A stretch of 43,821 nucleotides of DNA from Chloroflexota bacterium. Its GTDB lineage: Bacteria > Chloroflexota > Anaerolineae > Anaerolineales > UBA11858. Each line of letters opens with the position of its first letter. Positions within the stretch are counted from its first letter, which is position 1. A program made the position numbers and the translations under genes. The stretch spans positions 1-43,821 of the forward strand of contig VGOC01000021.1 in the NCBI GenBank assembly GCA_016865865.1, written 5' to 3'. The notes below the pieces were generated by a model, which was given only the letters and a program-made list of their open reading frames with translations, did no database searches and was not told the DNA's origin. Below are positions 32,168 through 40,784 of the stretch, piece by piece.

Positions 32168-33222
32168 CGTGATTCATCGTACCTTTCATTGGACAAAGTA
32201 TCACCGACCAGGTCACTGAGCAAATTGGCGACAAACTGGACGGTAGAAATCGTCTGGGCATAAGGCATGCGGGTAGGGCCAAGCACGCCCAGCGCGCCTG
32301 TAGCTACACCGGGCACCCCATAACGGGAAAGCACCACCGCGCAGTCGCTCAGATCCTCCCAGGTACCCTCGCCGCCGATCAGTACGTGAATGCCGCTGGT
32401 ATCTGGCGATAGCACCGTTTGAGAGAGCAGATCTTCGAGCTGAGAGCGTTCCTCCCAAAAGCGTAACGCCCTGTGAGCAACGCCCGGAGCGGAGAACTCT
32501 GGCTCTGCCAGCACGTTTGCCAATCCATCGCGGTAGATATTTCCAGCCAAGATATCATCGGAACGATGCATCTCGGCGAGGGTCAGTTGCAGAATATCAC
32601 GCTTGAGATCATCGTCAGCCCGACTCATCAGCGCTGAGATCTCCCAAGCGTCTTTTTGCTGTAATATCTTATTCACCCAGGCGGCGGTAGCGCTTAGCTT
32701 TTCCTGAGAGATCGGTTCGCCCAACTTCAACATCTGCTGGCGAATCTCGCCGCCTTCTAGAACCAAAACCATCAGCACCTGCTGCCCCCGGGTGGCGATG
32801 AGTTCCATGTGCTTCAGGCGGGCATGTTTCGGGTGCAGCGAAGTGACCAGGGATGCCCCGCGCGATTGGCGAGCCAAAACCGAGGCCGCCAGGCGCATCC
32901 ACTGATCAATGTCCGTGCGCGCCTGGTAGAACTGGTGCTGGATCGTGTGCCGCGTCTCGGAGGGCAGCGATGTGCGCCCCATCAATTGGCTCACGAAATA
33001 GCGATAGCCTTCCTCGGTGGGGATACGGCCAGCCGATGTATGGGGTTGTTGCAAGTACCCTGCCTCTGTCAGGAAGGCCAGTTCATTGCGCACTGTCGCC
33101 GGGCTGACGTTGAGCGAGTAATCTTCGACCAACGATTTCGAACCAACCGGGTTCACCTGCTCGACATATTCCCGGATGACCAGGGCGAGGATCAATTTCT
33201 GACGTTCGGTTAGATCGGTCAT
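32164..33222 (-). CDS. hrcA: Heat-inducible transcription repressor HrcA
   Basis: The 352-residue repressor binds CIRCE operators and shuts off chaperone operons until GroEL is occupied by unfolded protein. The N-terminal winged helix contains EYVEQVNPVGSKSLVEDYSL and SPATVRNELAFLTEAGYLQQ followed by HTSAGRIPTEEGYRYFV, the HrcA signature. A GAF-like effector domain follows. It is the first gene of the operon; a perfect CIRCE lies 14 bases before its ATG. A second CIRCE precedes groES (38511-38537), so both operons should be under its control. Confidence 0.96.
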   Translation of the reverse strand: MTDLTERQKLILALVIREYVEQVNPVGSKSLVEDYSLNVSPATVRNELAFLTEAGYLQQPHTSAGRIPTEEGYRYFVSQLMGRTSLPSETRHTIQHQFYQARTDIDQWMRLAASVLARQSRGASLVTSLHPKHARLKHMELIATRGQQVLMVLVLEGGEIRQQMLKLGEPISQEKLSATAAWVNKILQQKDAWEISALMSRADDDLKRDILQLTLAEMHRSDDILAGNIYRDGLANVLAEPEFSAPGVAHRALRFWEERSQLEDLLSQTVLSPDTSGIHVLIGGEGTWEDLSDCAVVLSRYGVPGVATGALGVLGPTRMPYAQTISTVQFVANLLSDLVGDTLSNERYDESR

Positions 33223-33236
33223 CTTAGCTCATTATT

Positions 33237-33263
33237 TTAGCACTCTCGCTATAAGAGTGCTAA
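33237..33263. promoter_or_regulatory. CIRCE operator of the hrcA operon
   Basis: TTAGCACTC, a 9-base spacer and GAGTGCTAA form a perfect CIRCE. It lies between the hrcA promoter and its ATG, where HrcA binding would block transcription. Confidence 0.96.
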
Positions 33264-33276
33264 ATAAACGCCATGA

Positions 33277-33305
33277 ATCATATCATGCAGCCTAGCAAGC
33301 GTCAA
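33277..33305 (-). promoter_or_regulatory. Promoter of the hrcA-grpE-dnaK-dnaJ-prmA operon
   Basis: On the minus strand TTGACG (33300-33305) is followed by a 17-base spacer and TATGAT (33277-33282). The start site would fall next to the CIRCE. Confidence 0.85.
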
Positions 33306-33389
33306 GAAATGGGGCTTTGGAACGATAAGTTCTTATAAGATATTAACAAATTAGCACCAATCCCCCAAGAGTGATAACAGCAAGAGGGT

Positions 33390-33584
33390 TATACCGACGA
33401 TGCCGGCGAATTTGGGGCCGAATACCGCTTACGCGGCGCCGACGCAGTCTACGCGGCCGTCTCCAATCGCTATAACACCACATTAGTTACGCTCGATAAG
33501 CAGCAACTGGAGCGATTGCCATCTGCAATTTCAGTTCGAAGCCCGAGCGAGGCGTTTTCTATCCTGGAAAGTAGAGATACCTAA
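33390..33584 (+). pseudogene. C-terminal remnant of a VapC-type PIN toxin
   Basis: The plus-strand frame ending at the TAA 33582-33584 reads YRLRGADAVYAAVSNRYNTT followed by LVTLDKQQLERL. This is the typical second half of a VapC PIN domain (RGADA...TLD). An in-frame stop at 33375-33377 and the lack of any start or N-terminal motif show that the front of the gene is lost, and no vapB is seen. The remnant overlaps the last bases of the convergent MFS gene. Confidence 0.75.
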
Positions 33585-34828
33585 GTGGATGCCTTCGCTT
33601 CTCCACGGCGGACTCCCAACATCAAGATCAGGGCGCAGGCTATGAAGATGGGCGCCACCAGCATGATGGTGTTGTAGTTCCTGCCGCTCATTTGAATAAT
33701 CAGGCCATTGACATTGGGACCGGCAATGGCTGCCAGGGTCGAAAACAAATAATACAACCCGGTGAAGGTGCCGATGCGGGCATCTTCGACCATATCCACC
33801 ACCATGGGCAGAGAGTTGATATTGATCAACGCCCAGGCAATGCCTGCAAACATCATAAACAGGCTGATCACCCTCACCGTGCCCAACACAGGCAACTTCG
33901 TCAGGGGGTTGGCCAGCAAATCAGAAGGTAAGACGAACATCGCTCCGATCAGCAGGACAAGCAGAATCAGGCCGATCGAAATGGTGACACGCCTCCCCAC
34001 GCGCGATCCGATAAATCCAGACACCAGGGCAAACAGTACGAAGAGCAGCGATAAATGCCCCAAGATGGCGGCGCCATCCGCTTCGTTCAATTTCAGTTGA
34101 TTCACGGAATAGAGCGTAAAGAACGCTTCGATGGCGTTGTATCCCACGAACCAGAAGAAGATCGCCAGGAACAAGCGCAGGGCGCTCTTCTCGGGGTCAT
34201 TCCACACCTCGCGCAAACTGGCGAACATATCCGGCTGCTTTTCGGTTTCTTCATACTCCTTAGGTTCTTTGATGAAAATGAAGACCAGAATGGCGGACAG
34301 AATGACCAGCCCCGAACCCATCCAGAAGGGGAAGGCAGGGTTCTGGGAATACAATTTACTGCCGATCAAGAAAGCGATGATGGCCCCCAGGCCGCCCATG
34401 AAGTTGATGATGCCGTTGGCCTGCGAGCGCTTCGGCGAGGGGGTGATATCGGGCATCAGGGCAACGACGGGCGTGCGCCATAAGGCCATGCTGAGCAATA
34501 GGGTGCTGGTACAAGCTACAAACAAAGGCAGAACCGCAGCAATGGGGATAATGCCAAAGGCAATTGCCCCAATCGGCGCGCCGATCAAAATGAAAGGCAT
34601 CCGACGTCCGATGGGAGTACGCAGCCGATCAGACCAGGCCCCCACCGGAGGCTGGATGAGCAAGGCAGCAATATTATCTAATGTCATGAAGAAGCCAATC
34701 CAGGCCGGCGCCAAACCGAAACGGTCGGCCAGGAAGATGGGCACAAAGGCGTTGTAGACGCTCCAGATCACGCTGACGCCAAAGAAGCCCAAACCGAGCA
34801 GGAAGATCTTGCCGTAGTTGAATTTCAT
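33581..34828 (-). CDS. MFS transporter (sugar-type, GPH/SLC45-like)
   Basis: The 415-residue protein has about 12 predicted membrane helices. The loop between helices 2 and 3 reads GAWSDRLRTPIGRRMPFILIG, the DRxRTxxGRRxP form seen in sucrose/maltose-type and glycoside-cation symporters. It probably imports or exports a sugar or glycoside together with a cation, but the substrate cannot be named. The ATG has AAGGAG six bases upstream. It stands alone between the trmD word array and the vapC remnant. Confidence 0.85.
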   Translation of the reverse strand: MKFNYGKIFLLGLGFFGVSVIWSVYNAFVPIFLADRFGLAPAWIGFFMTLDNIAALLIQPPVGAWSDRLRTPIGRRMPFILIGAPIGAIAFGIIPIAAVLPLFVACTSTLLLSMALWRTPVVALMPDITPSPKRSQANGIINFMGGLGAIIAFLIGSKLYSQNPAFPFWMGSGLVILSAILVFIFIKEPKEYEETEKQPDMFASLREVWNDPEKSALRLFLAIFFWFVGYNAIEAFFTLYSVNQLKLNEADGAAILGHLSLLFVLFALVSGFIGSRVGRRVTISIGLILLVLLIGAMFVLPSDLLANPLTKLPVLGTVRVISLFMMFAGIAWALININSLPMVVDMVEDARIGTFTGLYYLFSTLAAIAGPNVNGLIIQMSGRNYNTIMLVAPIFIACALILMLGVRRGEAKAST

Positions 34829-34854
34829 AGTGCGCTCCTTGGAAAAAATAATTG

Positions 34855-34900
34855 CGTAAAACGTGAAACGTGTTTACGTTTTACGCTTTACGTTTCACGT
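34855..34900. repeat. Heptamer word array with inverted arms overlapping the end of trmD
   Basis: Six consecutive words, CGTAAAA, CGTGAAA, CGTGTTT, ACGTTTT, ACGCTTT and ACGTTTC, plus a final ACGT, run from 34855 to 34900. The left three are complementary to the right ones (ACGTGAAACGT and ACGTTTCACGT), so a hairpin forms. The stop and last codons of trmD lie inside the array. Confidence 0.8.
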
Positions 34901-35618
34901 CTAGCTCTTCTAAAAAATTACGATCTTCTTTTGTCAACTCCACCGTTTCCAAAAGCTCCGGCCTGCGTTCCCAGGTTCGGCGCAGGGATTGCTCTCTCCG
35001 CCAGCGTTCGATGCGAGCGTGATCTCCCGAACGAAGCACCTCTGGGACCCCCCAACCGCGAAAATCTGCAGGACGCGTGTAATGAGGATATTCCAATAAG
35101 CCCTGGGCATGCGAATCTTTTTGGGGCGCATCAGGGTCTCCCAATACCCCAGGAAGCAAGCGCGTGATGGCATCTATGAGCACCAGCGCGGGAATCTCGC
35201 CGCCGGTGAGCACGTAATCCCCGATGGAAATCTCATCACTGACCAAGTGTTCACGAACCCGGTCATCAATGCCTTCGTATCGGCCAGCGATCAACGCCAG
35301 GCGCGGCTGCTGAGCAAATTCTCTGGCGACCGTTTGGGTGAATAACCGCCCCTGGGGGGTGAGCAGGATAACAGGGCAGGATGGCGGCGCGCCAACGATA
35401 TCTTCGACGGAGGCGAAGATGGGCCCAACTTTCATCACCATCCCGCCGCCGCCTCCATAAGGTTCATCATCCGTCACGTGATGTTTATCCATAGCCCAAT
35501 CACGGATGTTATGCCAGTAGTACTGCGCCAGACCGCGCTCACTGGCGCGCTTCAGAATGCTGCTGTGCAAATAGGGTTCAAGAACCTCAGGAAAAAGGGT
35601 GAATACGTCGAAACGCAT
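34881..35618 (-). CDS. trmD: tRNA (guanine37-N1)-methyltransferase
   Basis: The 245-residue SPOUT enzyme makes m1G37 in tRNAs to prevent frameshifting. It begins [20 protein letters not shown] and has the signature [14 protein letters not shown]. The AdoMet knot residues are [13 protein letters not shown] and [20 protein letters not shown], and the basic motif is [11 protein letters not shown]. Length fits the family. The final six residues (DVKRKA) are encoded by the heptamer array at 34855-34900, so the natural C-terminus has been altered. No rimM, rpsP or rplS is adjacent, unlike the usual operon. Confidence 0.96.
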   Translation of the reverse strand: MRFDVFTLFPEVLEPYLHSSILKRASERGLAQYYWHNIRDWAMDKHHVTDDEPYGGGGGMVMKVGPIFASVEDIVGAPPSCPVILLTPQGRLFTQTVAREFAQQPRLALIAGRYEGIDDRVREHLVSDEISIGDYVLTGGEIPALVLIDAITRLLPGVLGDPDAPQKDSHAQGLLEYPHYTRPADFRGWGVPEVLRSGDHARIERWRREQSLRRTWERRPELLETVELTKEDRNFLEELDVKRKA

Positions 35619-35769
35619 GACTGGATTATAGTCGAAGTAACTCGATCAGTCTAACTGATTGAGTCCACTGAAAAAACAACGAGTAGTGGATTCGGGGCGG
35701 CATATATGGGGGTGCGTGTGCAGCACGCACGAAATGGACAACACCTTAGGAGAATGGTAATATGACCGC

Positions 35770-36999
35770 ATGTACTTGAGTGGCAGTAAATGGTCTATGC
35801 GCAGGAAGCGGCGCAAGCACTCCAATCCCTGGCGCATTCTGATTATCGTATTGTTCATCGCGGCTGCGGTCTATGTGAACCAAATCGTCGTCCCTGCGAC
35901 GCCTCCCTTCTTTATCCCCACCGTGACGCCAACCATCAACCCCGAGTCCTTCGTCAACGAAGCCGAGGCCTTTTACAGCGAGGGCAAACTGCGCGGCGCA
36001 ATCGAATCCTACGAACAGGCGATCCTCGCCGACCCAGGGAATTCAGCCATCTACGTATCCCTCTCTCGGGTGCAAATCCTGGCTGGACGCTACGAAGATG
36101 GTCTGGAAAACGCCGAACTGGCCTTGCTCCGCAACCCCGGTAACCCGATCGCGCATGCCATGCGCGCCTGGGCTTTGGATTTCATGGGAGATTATCTGGA
36201 AGCAGAGGCTGCCATCAAGCGCGCCCTGGAACTCGATAAGAACAACCCCGTTGCCCACGCGGTCTACGCTGAGATATTAGTTGATAAAGGAGATTTCGAA
36301 GGCGCCGCCGAAGAATCGAGGATCGCGGTAGAGCTTGACCCAACCTCATTGGAAACGCGGCGGGCACGCGGGTATGTCCTGTATTGGACGAGCAACTACG
36401 AAATGGCGCTCGAAGAGTACAAAGCTGCCCTGGCAATCAATAACAAGATCCCAAATCTCTACATCATGACAGGATATATTTATTCCGCTTTAGGAGATTA
36501 TGACTTAGCAGTCGAAAATTTCAATCAAGCCAACGCCCTTAATCCGGATGACCCTACACCAGAATACGAAGCTTCGAGGGTTTATTTCACGATCGGCGAA
36601 TTTGCACAAGCCGCTCAGTATGCCCAGCAAGCTGTAGAAGATGATCCGGCCAACGCCAGCCTTCAAGGCAATCTCGGGGTCATGTATGCAAAAAACAACG
36701 AGCTAGACAAAGCCATCGTTCATCTCACCCTGGCCGTGCAGGGGGGAATAACCGGGGAGGGCGAAATCGTGGAGGGCATTCCCATCTCTTACAAAGTGCG
36801 CTCCATCGAAATCTACTCGCTCTATGGGCTGACCCTGGCGCGCTTGAATCGCTGCGGAGAAGCCATCCCTATCTTCCAATCCATGCTGGCGCTCGTGCCG
36901 GATAATGAGATCGCAGTCTATAACGCCACCACCGGGTTAGAGATGTGCCAGGCAGGGATCGAAGAAACCTCCCCCGAAACAGGTCCCCCAGACTCCTGA
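35770..36999 (+). CDS. Membrane-anchored TPR repeat protein (first of a pair)
   Basis: The 409-residue protein has a basic N-terminus (MRRKRRKHSNPW) and one membrane helix near residues 23-41, followed by a Pro/Thr stretch. About eight TPR units follow (residues 55-380), for example AEAFYSEGKLRGAIESYEQA, ILADPGNSAIYVSLSRVQI and ALGDYDLAVENFNQANALNP. TPR proteins hold partners together; no partner is known here. No strong ribosome site precedes the ATG at 35770, and an internal ATG at 35803 is possible. It is 6 bases upstream of a similar gene, which implies cotranscription. Confidence 0.82.
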   Translation: MYLSGSKWSMRRKRRKHSNPWRILIIVLFIAAAVYVNQIVVPATPPFFIPTVTPTINPESFVNEAEAFYSEGKLRGAIESYEQAILADPGNSAIYVSLSRVQILAGRYEDGLENAELALLRNPGNPIAHAMRAWALDFMGDYLEAEAAIKRALELDKNNPVAHAVYAEILVDKGDFEGAAEESRIAVELDPTSLETRRARGYVLYWTSNYEMALEEYKAALAINNKIPNLYIMTGYIYSALGDYDLAVENFNQANALNPDDPTPEYEASRVYFTIGEFAQAAQYAQQAVEDDPANASLQGNLGVMYAKNNELDKAIVHLTLAVQGGITGEGEIVEGIPISYKVRSIEIYSLYGLTLARLNRCGEAIPIFQSMLALVPDNEIAVYNATTGLEMCQAGIEETSPETGPPDS

Positions 37000-37005
37000 C
37001 GTTCT

Positions 37006-38346
37006 ATGGATCGCAACATCACCGGGAAAAAACCCACATTTCACAAAAGCGAGCCGAAAACGAATCCCTACCGCGTCCTGGTTTTGTTGGGAATCATCGC
37101 CGCGATCATCTGGTTGCTCACTCAAATTGGCATCGGGCCAGAATATCGTATCCAACCTCTTTTCTTATCTACACCGACTGCAACGCGAACCGCCGATTTG
37201 TATCTTCTGGCTGCAAAGGCCTATTTCGACGCCGGAAAGATCGAAGACCCGGCAGATACCGATGCCATCGATGCCTACCGCCTGGCATTGGAACTTGATC
37301 CGGGCAACGCCCTGGCCCGGGCCGAACTCGCCCGCCTGTTGACCTATTCGACCAGGCTGCTTTCGACCAGCGCCGAACGGGTGGCTCGCCTGGAAGAGGC
37401 TCGTGAAGAAAGCGCCAGGGCGGTCGAGCTGGCCCCTAACGAAAGCACGGTTCAGGCGATCCATGCGCTGGTATTGGATTGGAGCGCTTCGTTTGCTGTT
37501 ACTGTTGACGAGTATCAAAGGTGGCTGATGGAAGCCGAGCAGGTTGCCAGTCAGGCTTACCATCTCGATCCAAACAATGCGCTAGCGCTGGCCTATTACG
37601 CCGAAGTTCTGCTCGACCAGGGCAAATGGATCCCCGCCGAGCAGCATGCCAGACAGGCGGTCGAGTTGGCTCCTGATCTCATGGACACGCACCGGGTTTA
37701 CGCCACGGTGCTCGAGACAATGGGACAATATCGGGTTGCCATCGAGGAGTACGAAAAGGCTGCCGCGATCAATCCCAATCTCACCTTCTTATATATCCAA
37801 ATTGGGGTGATCTATCGCGAGTTGGAAGTGTACGATGTGGCTTTGGAGCAATTCGAAAAGGCGATCAAGATCAACGAGGCCAATGGCGTACAGGATCCTC
37901 TGCCCTATATAGCTATCGCTAAAACCTATTCCCGCATGGGGGAATTCTTCATCGCCGCGCTGAATGGCGAAAAGGCTCTGAGCTTCGATCCCACCAATCC
38001 CAACTCTTATGGGCAATTGGGAGATATTTATGTAAGGGCGCGTAATTACGAGGGCGCCATGCCGGTGTTGAAATGCGCCGTTCTGGGATGTGATGCGGAT
38101 GAAAACGAAGTTGGCGGTGTGGATGTAGAAGGTTTGCCATTGACCAATATCGAAGTAGCATTTTACTATGTGAGATATGCATCGGTGTTGGCCGCCTTGA
38201 GCCGCCCGGGGTTGAATTATTGCCCCGAGGCGTTGACTGTGCTGACAGATGTTCGCGATGTCTTTTCTGATAACGCGATATTGATGGGGATTGTCGAAGA
38301 AAACGAGGCAATTTGCAGGTTGATCGCAGAGACGCCCGCGCCTTAG
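37006..38346 (+). CDS. Membrane-anchored TPR repeat protein (second of a pair)
   Basis: The 446-residue protein has a cytoplasmic basic tail, one membrane helix near 24-41 and seven to eight TPR units (ALELDPGNALARAELARLL; QAYHLDPNNALALAYYAEVL; AIEEYEKAAAINPNLTFLYI). The overall plan and the last part (LNYCPEAL...; compare LNRCGEAI in the upstream protein) indicate that the two genes arose by duplication. They are separated by only 6 bases. The role is unknown; a scaffold in envelope assembly is a reasonable guess. The pair precedes the groESL promoter. Confidence 0.82.
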   Translation: MDRNITGKKPTFHKSEPKTNPYRVLVLLGIIAAIIWLLTQIGIGPEYRIQPLFLSTPTATRTADLYLLAAKAYFDAGKIEDPADTDAIDAYRLALELDPGNALARAELARLLTYSTRLLSTSAERVARLEEAREESARAVELAPNESTVQAIHALVLDWSASFAVTVDEYQRWLMEAEQVASQAYHLDPNNALALAYYAEVLLDQGKWIPAEQHARQAVELAPDLMDTHRVYATVLETMGQYRVAIEEYEKAAAINPNLTFLYIQIGVIYRELEVYDVALEQFEKAIKINEANGVQDPLPYIAIAKTYSRMGEFFIAALNGEKALSFDPTNPNSYGQLGDIYVRARNYEGAMPVLKCAVLGCDADENEVGGVDVEGLPLTNIEVAFYYVRYASVLAALSRPGLNYCPEALTVLTDVRDVFSDNAILMGIVEENEAICRLIAETPAP

Positions 38347-38469
38347 GGTGGTCTTAACGACCCACGACCTTTGGGGTGAGTGCAAGACCCGAACCTGGCA
38401 GCCACCCCCAAACCCCGGTCCGAATCTCAGAATTATATAAGAATTTCATATACATTCTTCTGATCTCTC

Positions 38470-38498
38470 TTGACTTTCAATTCAATAATCGTTATGAT
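38470..38498 (+). promoter_or_regulatory. Promoter of groES-groEL
   Basis: TTGACT (38470-38475), a 17-base spacer and TATGAT (38493-38498). The start site near 38505 is directly before the CIRCE. Confidence 0.88.
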
Positions 38499-38510
38499 TC
38501 ACCGCGTTTG

Positions 38511-38537
38511 TTAGCACTCGTTTTAATCGAGTGCTAA
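38511..38537. promoter_or_regulatory. CIRCE operator of groES-groEL
   Basis: TTAGCACTC, the 9-base spacer GTTTTAATC and GAGTGCTAA form a perfect CIRCE. HrcA encoded at 32164-33222 should bind here. Confidence 0.96.
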
Positions 38538-38636
38538 ATGCGAGTTCACGAAAGTAACTCAACCAACATGGATGCCTTTTCCAGCCGCGGCTGAGTTACG
38601 GAAAAATCTAGCATTAACATTTTTCAGGAGGTTCGT

Positions 38637-38906
38637 ATGGCTCAATCAATCAAACCCCTTGGGGACCGGGTGGTAATCGAACCCATCGAGCAGGAGGAAA
38701 TGACTGCCAGTGGTATCGTATTGCCCGACACGGCGAAAGAAAAGCCGCAGCAAGGAAAAGTCTTGGCCGTTGGTCCCGATATCGAGGGCGAAATCGCCGT
38801 TGGCAATCGCGTTCTGTACGCGAAGTACGCCGGCACCGAGGTCAAGATCAACGATAATGAAGTTCTCATTTTGCGTGAGGATGATATCCTGGCTCTGGTC
38901 GGGTAA
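38637..38906 (+). CDS. groES: Co-chaperonin GroES
   Basis: The 89-residue protein caps the GroEL ring. It begins [20 protein letters not shown], has the mobile-loop residues [13 protein letters not shown] and ends [22 protein letters not shown] precedes the ATG. It is the first gene of the groESL operon, 45 bases before groEL. Confidence 0.97.
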   Translation: MAQSIKPLGDRVVIEPIEQEEMTASGIVLPDTAKEKPQQGKVLAVGPDIEGEIAVGNRVLYAKYAGTEVKINDNEVLILREDDILALVG

Positions 38907-38951
38907 CGCCGCCACGTCGGTAAAGAACAACAATATAAGGAGTAATAACCT

Positions 38952-40583
38952 ATGGCAAAGCAATTAGTCTTTTCTGAAGAGGCTCGCCGCAAACTTCAAA
39001 AAGGGATCGACACCCTGGCGAGCGCTGTGATTACAACCCTGGGGCCTAAGGGCCGCAACGTTGCTCTGGATCGCAAATTCGGCAGCCCCACCATCACCCA
39101 CGACGGTGTGACGGTTGCAAAAGAAGTCGAATTAGAAGATCCCTTCGAGAACATGGGGGCGCAACTTCTCAAAGAAGCTGCTACGAAAACAAACGATATT
39201 GCTGGCGACGGCACCACAACCTCTACCGTTCTGGCTCACTCCATCGTGACCGCCGGTATGAAGAACCTGGCTGCTGGTTCCAATCCTATGCTGCTCAAAC
39301 TTGGCATCCTGAAAGCTGCGGAAGCGGTTGCCGAGGAAATCAGCAAGCGAGCAATTGACGTCGAGACAAAAGATGACATTGCCAACGTTGCTTCGATCTC
39401 GGCCCAGGATCGTTCGATTGGCGAGCTGATCGCCGATGTGATGGACAAAGTCGGTAAAGACGGCGTAATCACCGTCGAAGAATCCAAGGGTCTGGAATTC
39501 GAGACCGAGTATGTCGAAGGCATGCAGTTCGATCGCGGCTATCTCTCGCCATACTTCATCACCGACCCTGAAACGATGGAAGCCAGCATCGAGGATCCTT
39601 ATATCCTGATCCATGACAAGAAAATCTCTGCCGCCCAGGATATCGTCCCCGTGTTGGAAAAACTGGTTCAGATGGGCAAGCGCGAGCTGATTATCATTGC
39701 CGAGGACGTAGACGGCGAGGCCCTGGCAACCCTGGTATTGAATAAACTTCGCGGCATGCTCAACGTGCTGGCCATCAAGGCCCCCGGATTCGGCGACCGC
39801 CGCAAGGCTATGTTGCAAGATATCGCCATTCTGACCGGCGGCACCGTTGTGACCGAAGAAATGGGCCGCAAACTCGACAGCGTGACCATTGATGACTTGG
39901 GCCGCGCCGAGCGCGTCGTTTCCTCCAAGGATGATACGACGATCGTCGGCGGGAAGGGTGACGCCAAAGCGATCAAAGGTCGTATCGAACAAATTCGCGT
40001 AGAAATCGATAAGAGCACCAGCGACTATGATCGCGAAAAGCTGCAAGAACGTCTGGCGAAACTCTCCGGCGGAGTGGCCATCATCGGCGTTGGCGCCGCA
40101 ACCGAGACTGAACTGAAAGAAAAGAAGCATCGAGTTGAAGATGCGCTCTCAGCTACCCGCGCGGCCGTGGAAGATGGCATCGTCCCTGGCGGCGGGGTTG
40201 CCCTGATCAACGCCATGAAGGTCTTGGATAACCTCAAAGTTGATTACCCCGACGCTCAAATCGGCGTCAGCATTGTGAGGGATGCTCTGGAAGTGCCCCT
40301 GCGGAAGATCGCTGCCAATGCAGGTAAGGATGGGTCAGTCGTCCTCGAAACCGTCCGCCGTCAGCAGGCCGAGAAGAAAGACAATAAGATCGGTTATAAC
40401 GTGCTCACCGAAGAGTATGTTGATATGGTGAAGGCGGGCGTGATCGACCCGGCCAAAGTCACTCGTGGCGCTTTGGAGAACGCCGCATCCATCGCTGCGA
40501 TGATCCTTACCACCGAGGCTTTGGTCACCGACATCCCCGAGGAAGAACCTACTATGCCTGCGGGTGGTCCTCCAATGATGTAG
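38952..40583 (+). CDS. groEL: Chaperonin GroEL
   Basis: The 543-residue subunit forms the double-ring folding chamber. The ATP-binding motif [11 protein letters not shown], the Asp region [15 protein letters not shown] and the signature [18 protein letters not shown] are present. The tail ends [14 protein letters not shown], a short form of the usual Gly-Gly-Met tail. A clear terminator (40610-40638) follows. Control is by the CIRCE and the sigma-70 type promoter upstream of groES. Confidence 0.98.
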   Translation: MAKQLVFSEEARRKLQKGIDTLASAVITTLGPKGRNVALDRKFGSPTITHDGVTVAKEVELEDPFENMGAQLLKEAATKTNDIAGDGTTTSTVLAHSIVTAGMKNLAAGSNPMLLKLGILKAAEAVAEEISKRAIDVETKDDIANVASISAQDRSIGELIADVMDKVGKDGVITVEESKGLEFETEYVEGMQFDRGYLSPYFITDPETMEASIEDPYILIHDKKISAAQDIVPVLEKLVQMGKRELIIIAEDVDGEALATLVLNKLRGMLNVLAIKAPGFGDRRKAMLQDIAILTGGTVVTEEMGRKLDSVTIDDLGRAERVVSSKDDTTIVGGKGDAKAIKGRIEQIRVEIDKSTSDYDREKLQERLAKLSGGVAIIGVGAATETELKEKKHRVEDALSATRAAVEDGIVPGGGVALINAMKVLDNLKVDYPDAQIGVSIVRDALEVPLRKIAANAGKDGSVVLETVRRQQAEKKDNKIGYNVLTEEYVDMVKAGVIDPAKVTRGALENAASIAAMILTTEALVTDIPEEEPTMPAGGPPMM

Positions 40584-40609
40584 TCTTTTTTCGACGCCAA
40601 AACTATTCA

Positions 40610-40638
40610 AGCCCCTGAAGATGCCTTCAGGGGCTTTC
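40610..40638 (+). terminator. Intrinsic terminator of groESL
   Basis: AGCCCCTGAAG (40610-40620) pairs exactly with CTTCAGGGGCT (40625-40635) across a 4-base loop. It is followed by TTCGTTTCG, a modest T-run. Confidence 0.85.
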
Positions 40639-40668
40639 GTTTCGTGGGCGCCTGCATGAAGAATACGG

Positions 40669-40780
40669 GTAACTGCTCAGCCATCGAACGGATTTACCCG
40701 AAAAAAGGGTGTGCGCAGGGGGCTACGCCCCCTGCGCACACCCTTTTTTCGGGAATTTCTCCGTTTGGCTGAGTAGTTGC
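40669..40780. mobile_element. 112-bp inverted-repeat element (MITE-like), copy C
   Basis: This copy begins GTAACTGCTCAGCCA and ends TGGCTGAGTAGTTGC. It has the same core hairpin, here with GCGCAGGGGGC and GCCCCCTGCGC as compensating changes. The outer right base pair is mutated and no 8-bp target duplication is seen, so it may be older. It lies between the groEL terminator and the stop codon of the convergent HD-GYP gene, which is 4 bases away. Confidence 0.82.
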
Positions 40781-40784
40781 TATC

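Noticed and set aside
39132-40130. Minus-strand 332-residue open frame
   Set aside because: It is antisense to groEL, whose identity is certain; the frame has no recognisable domain.
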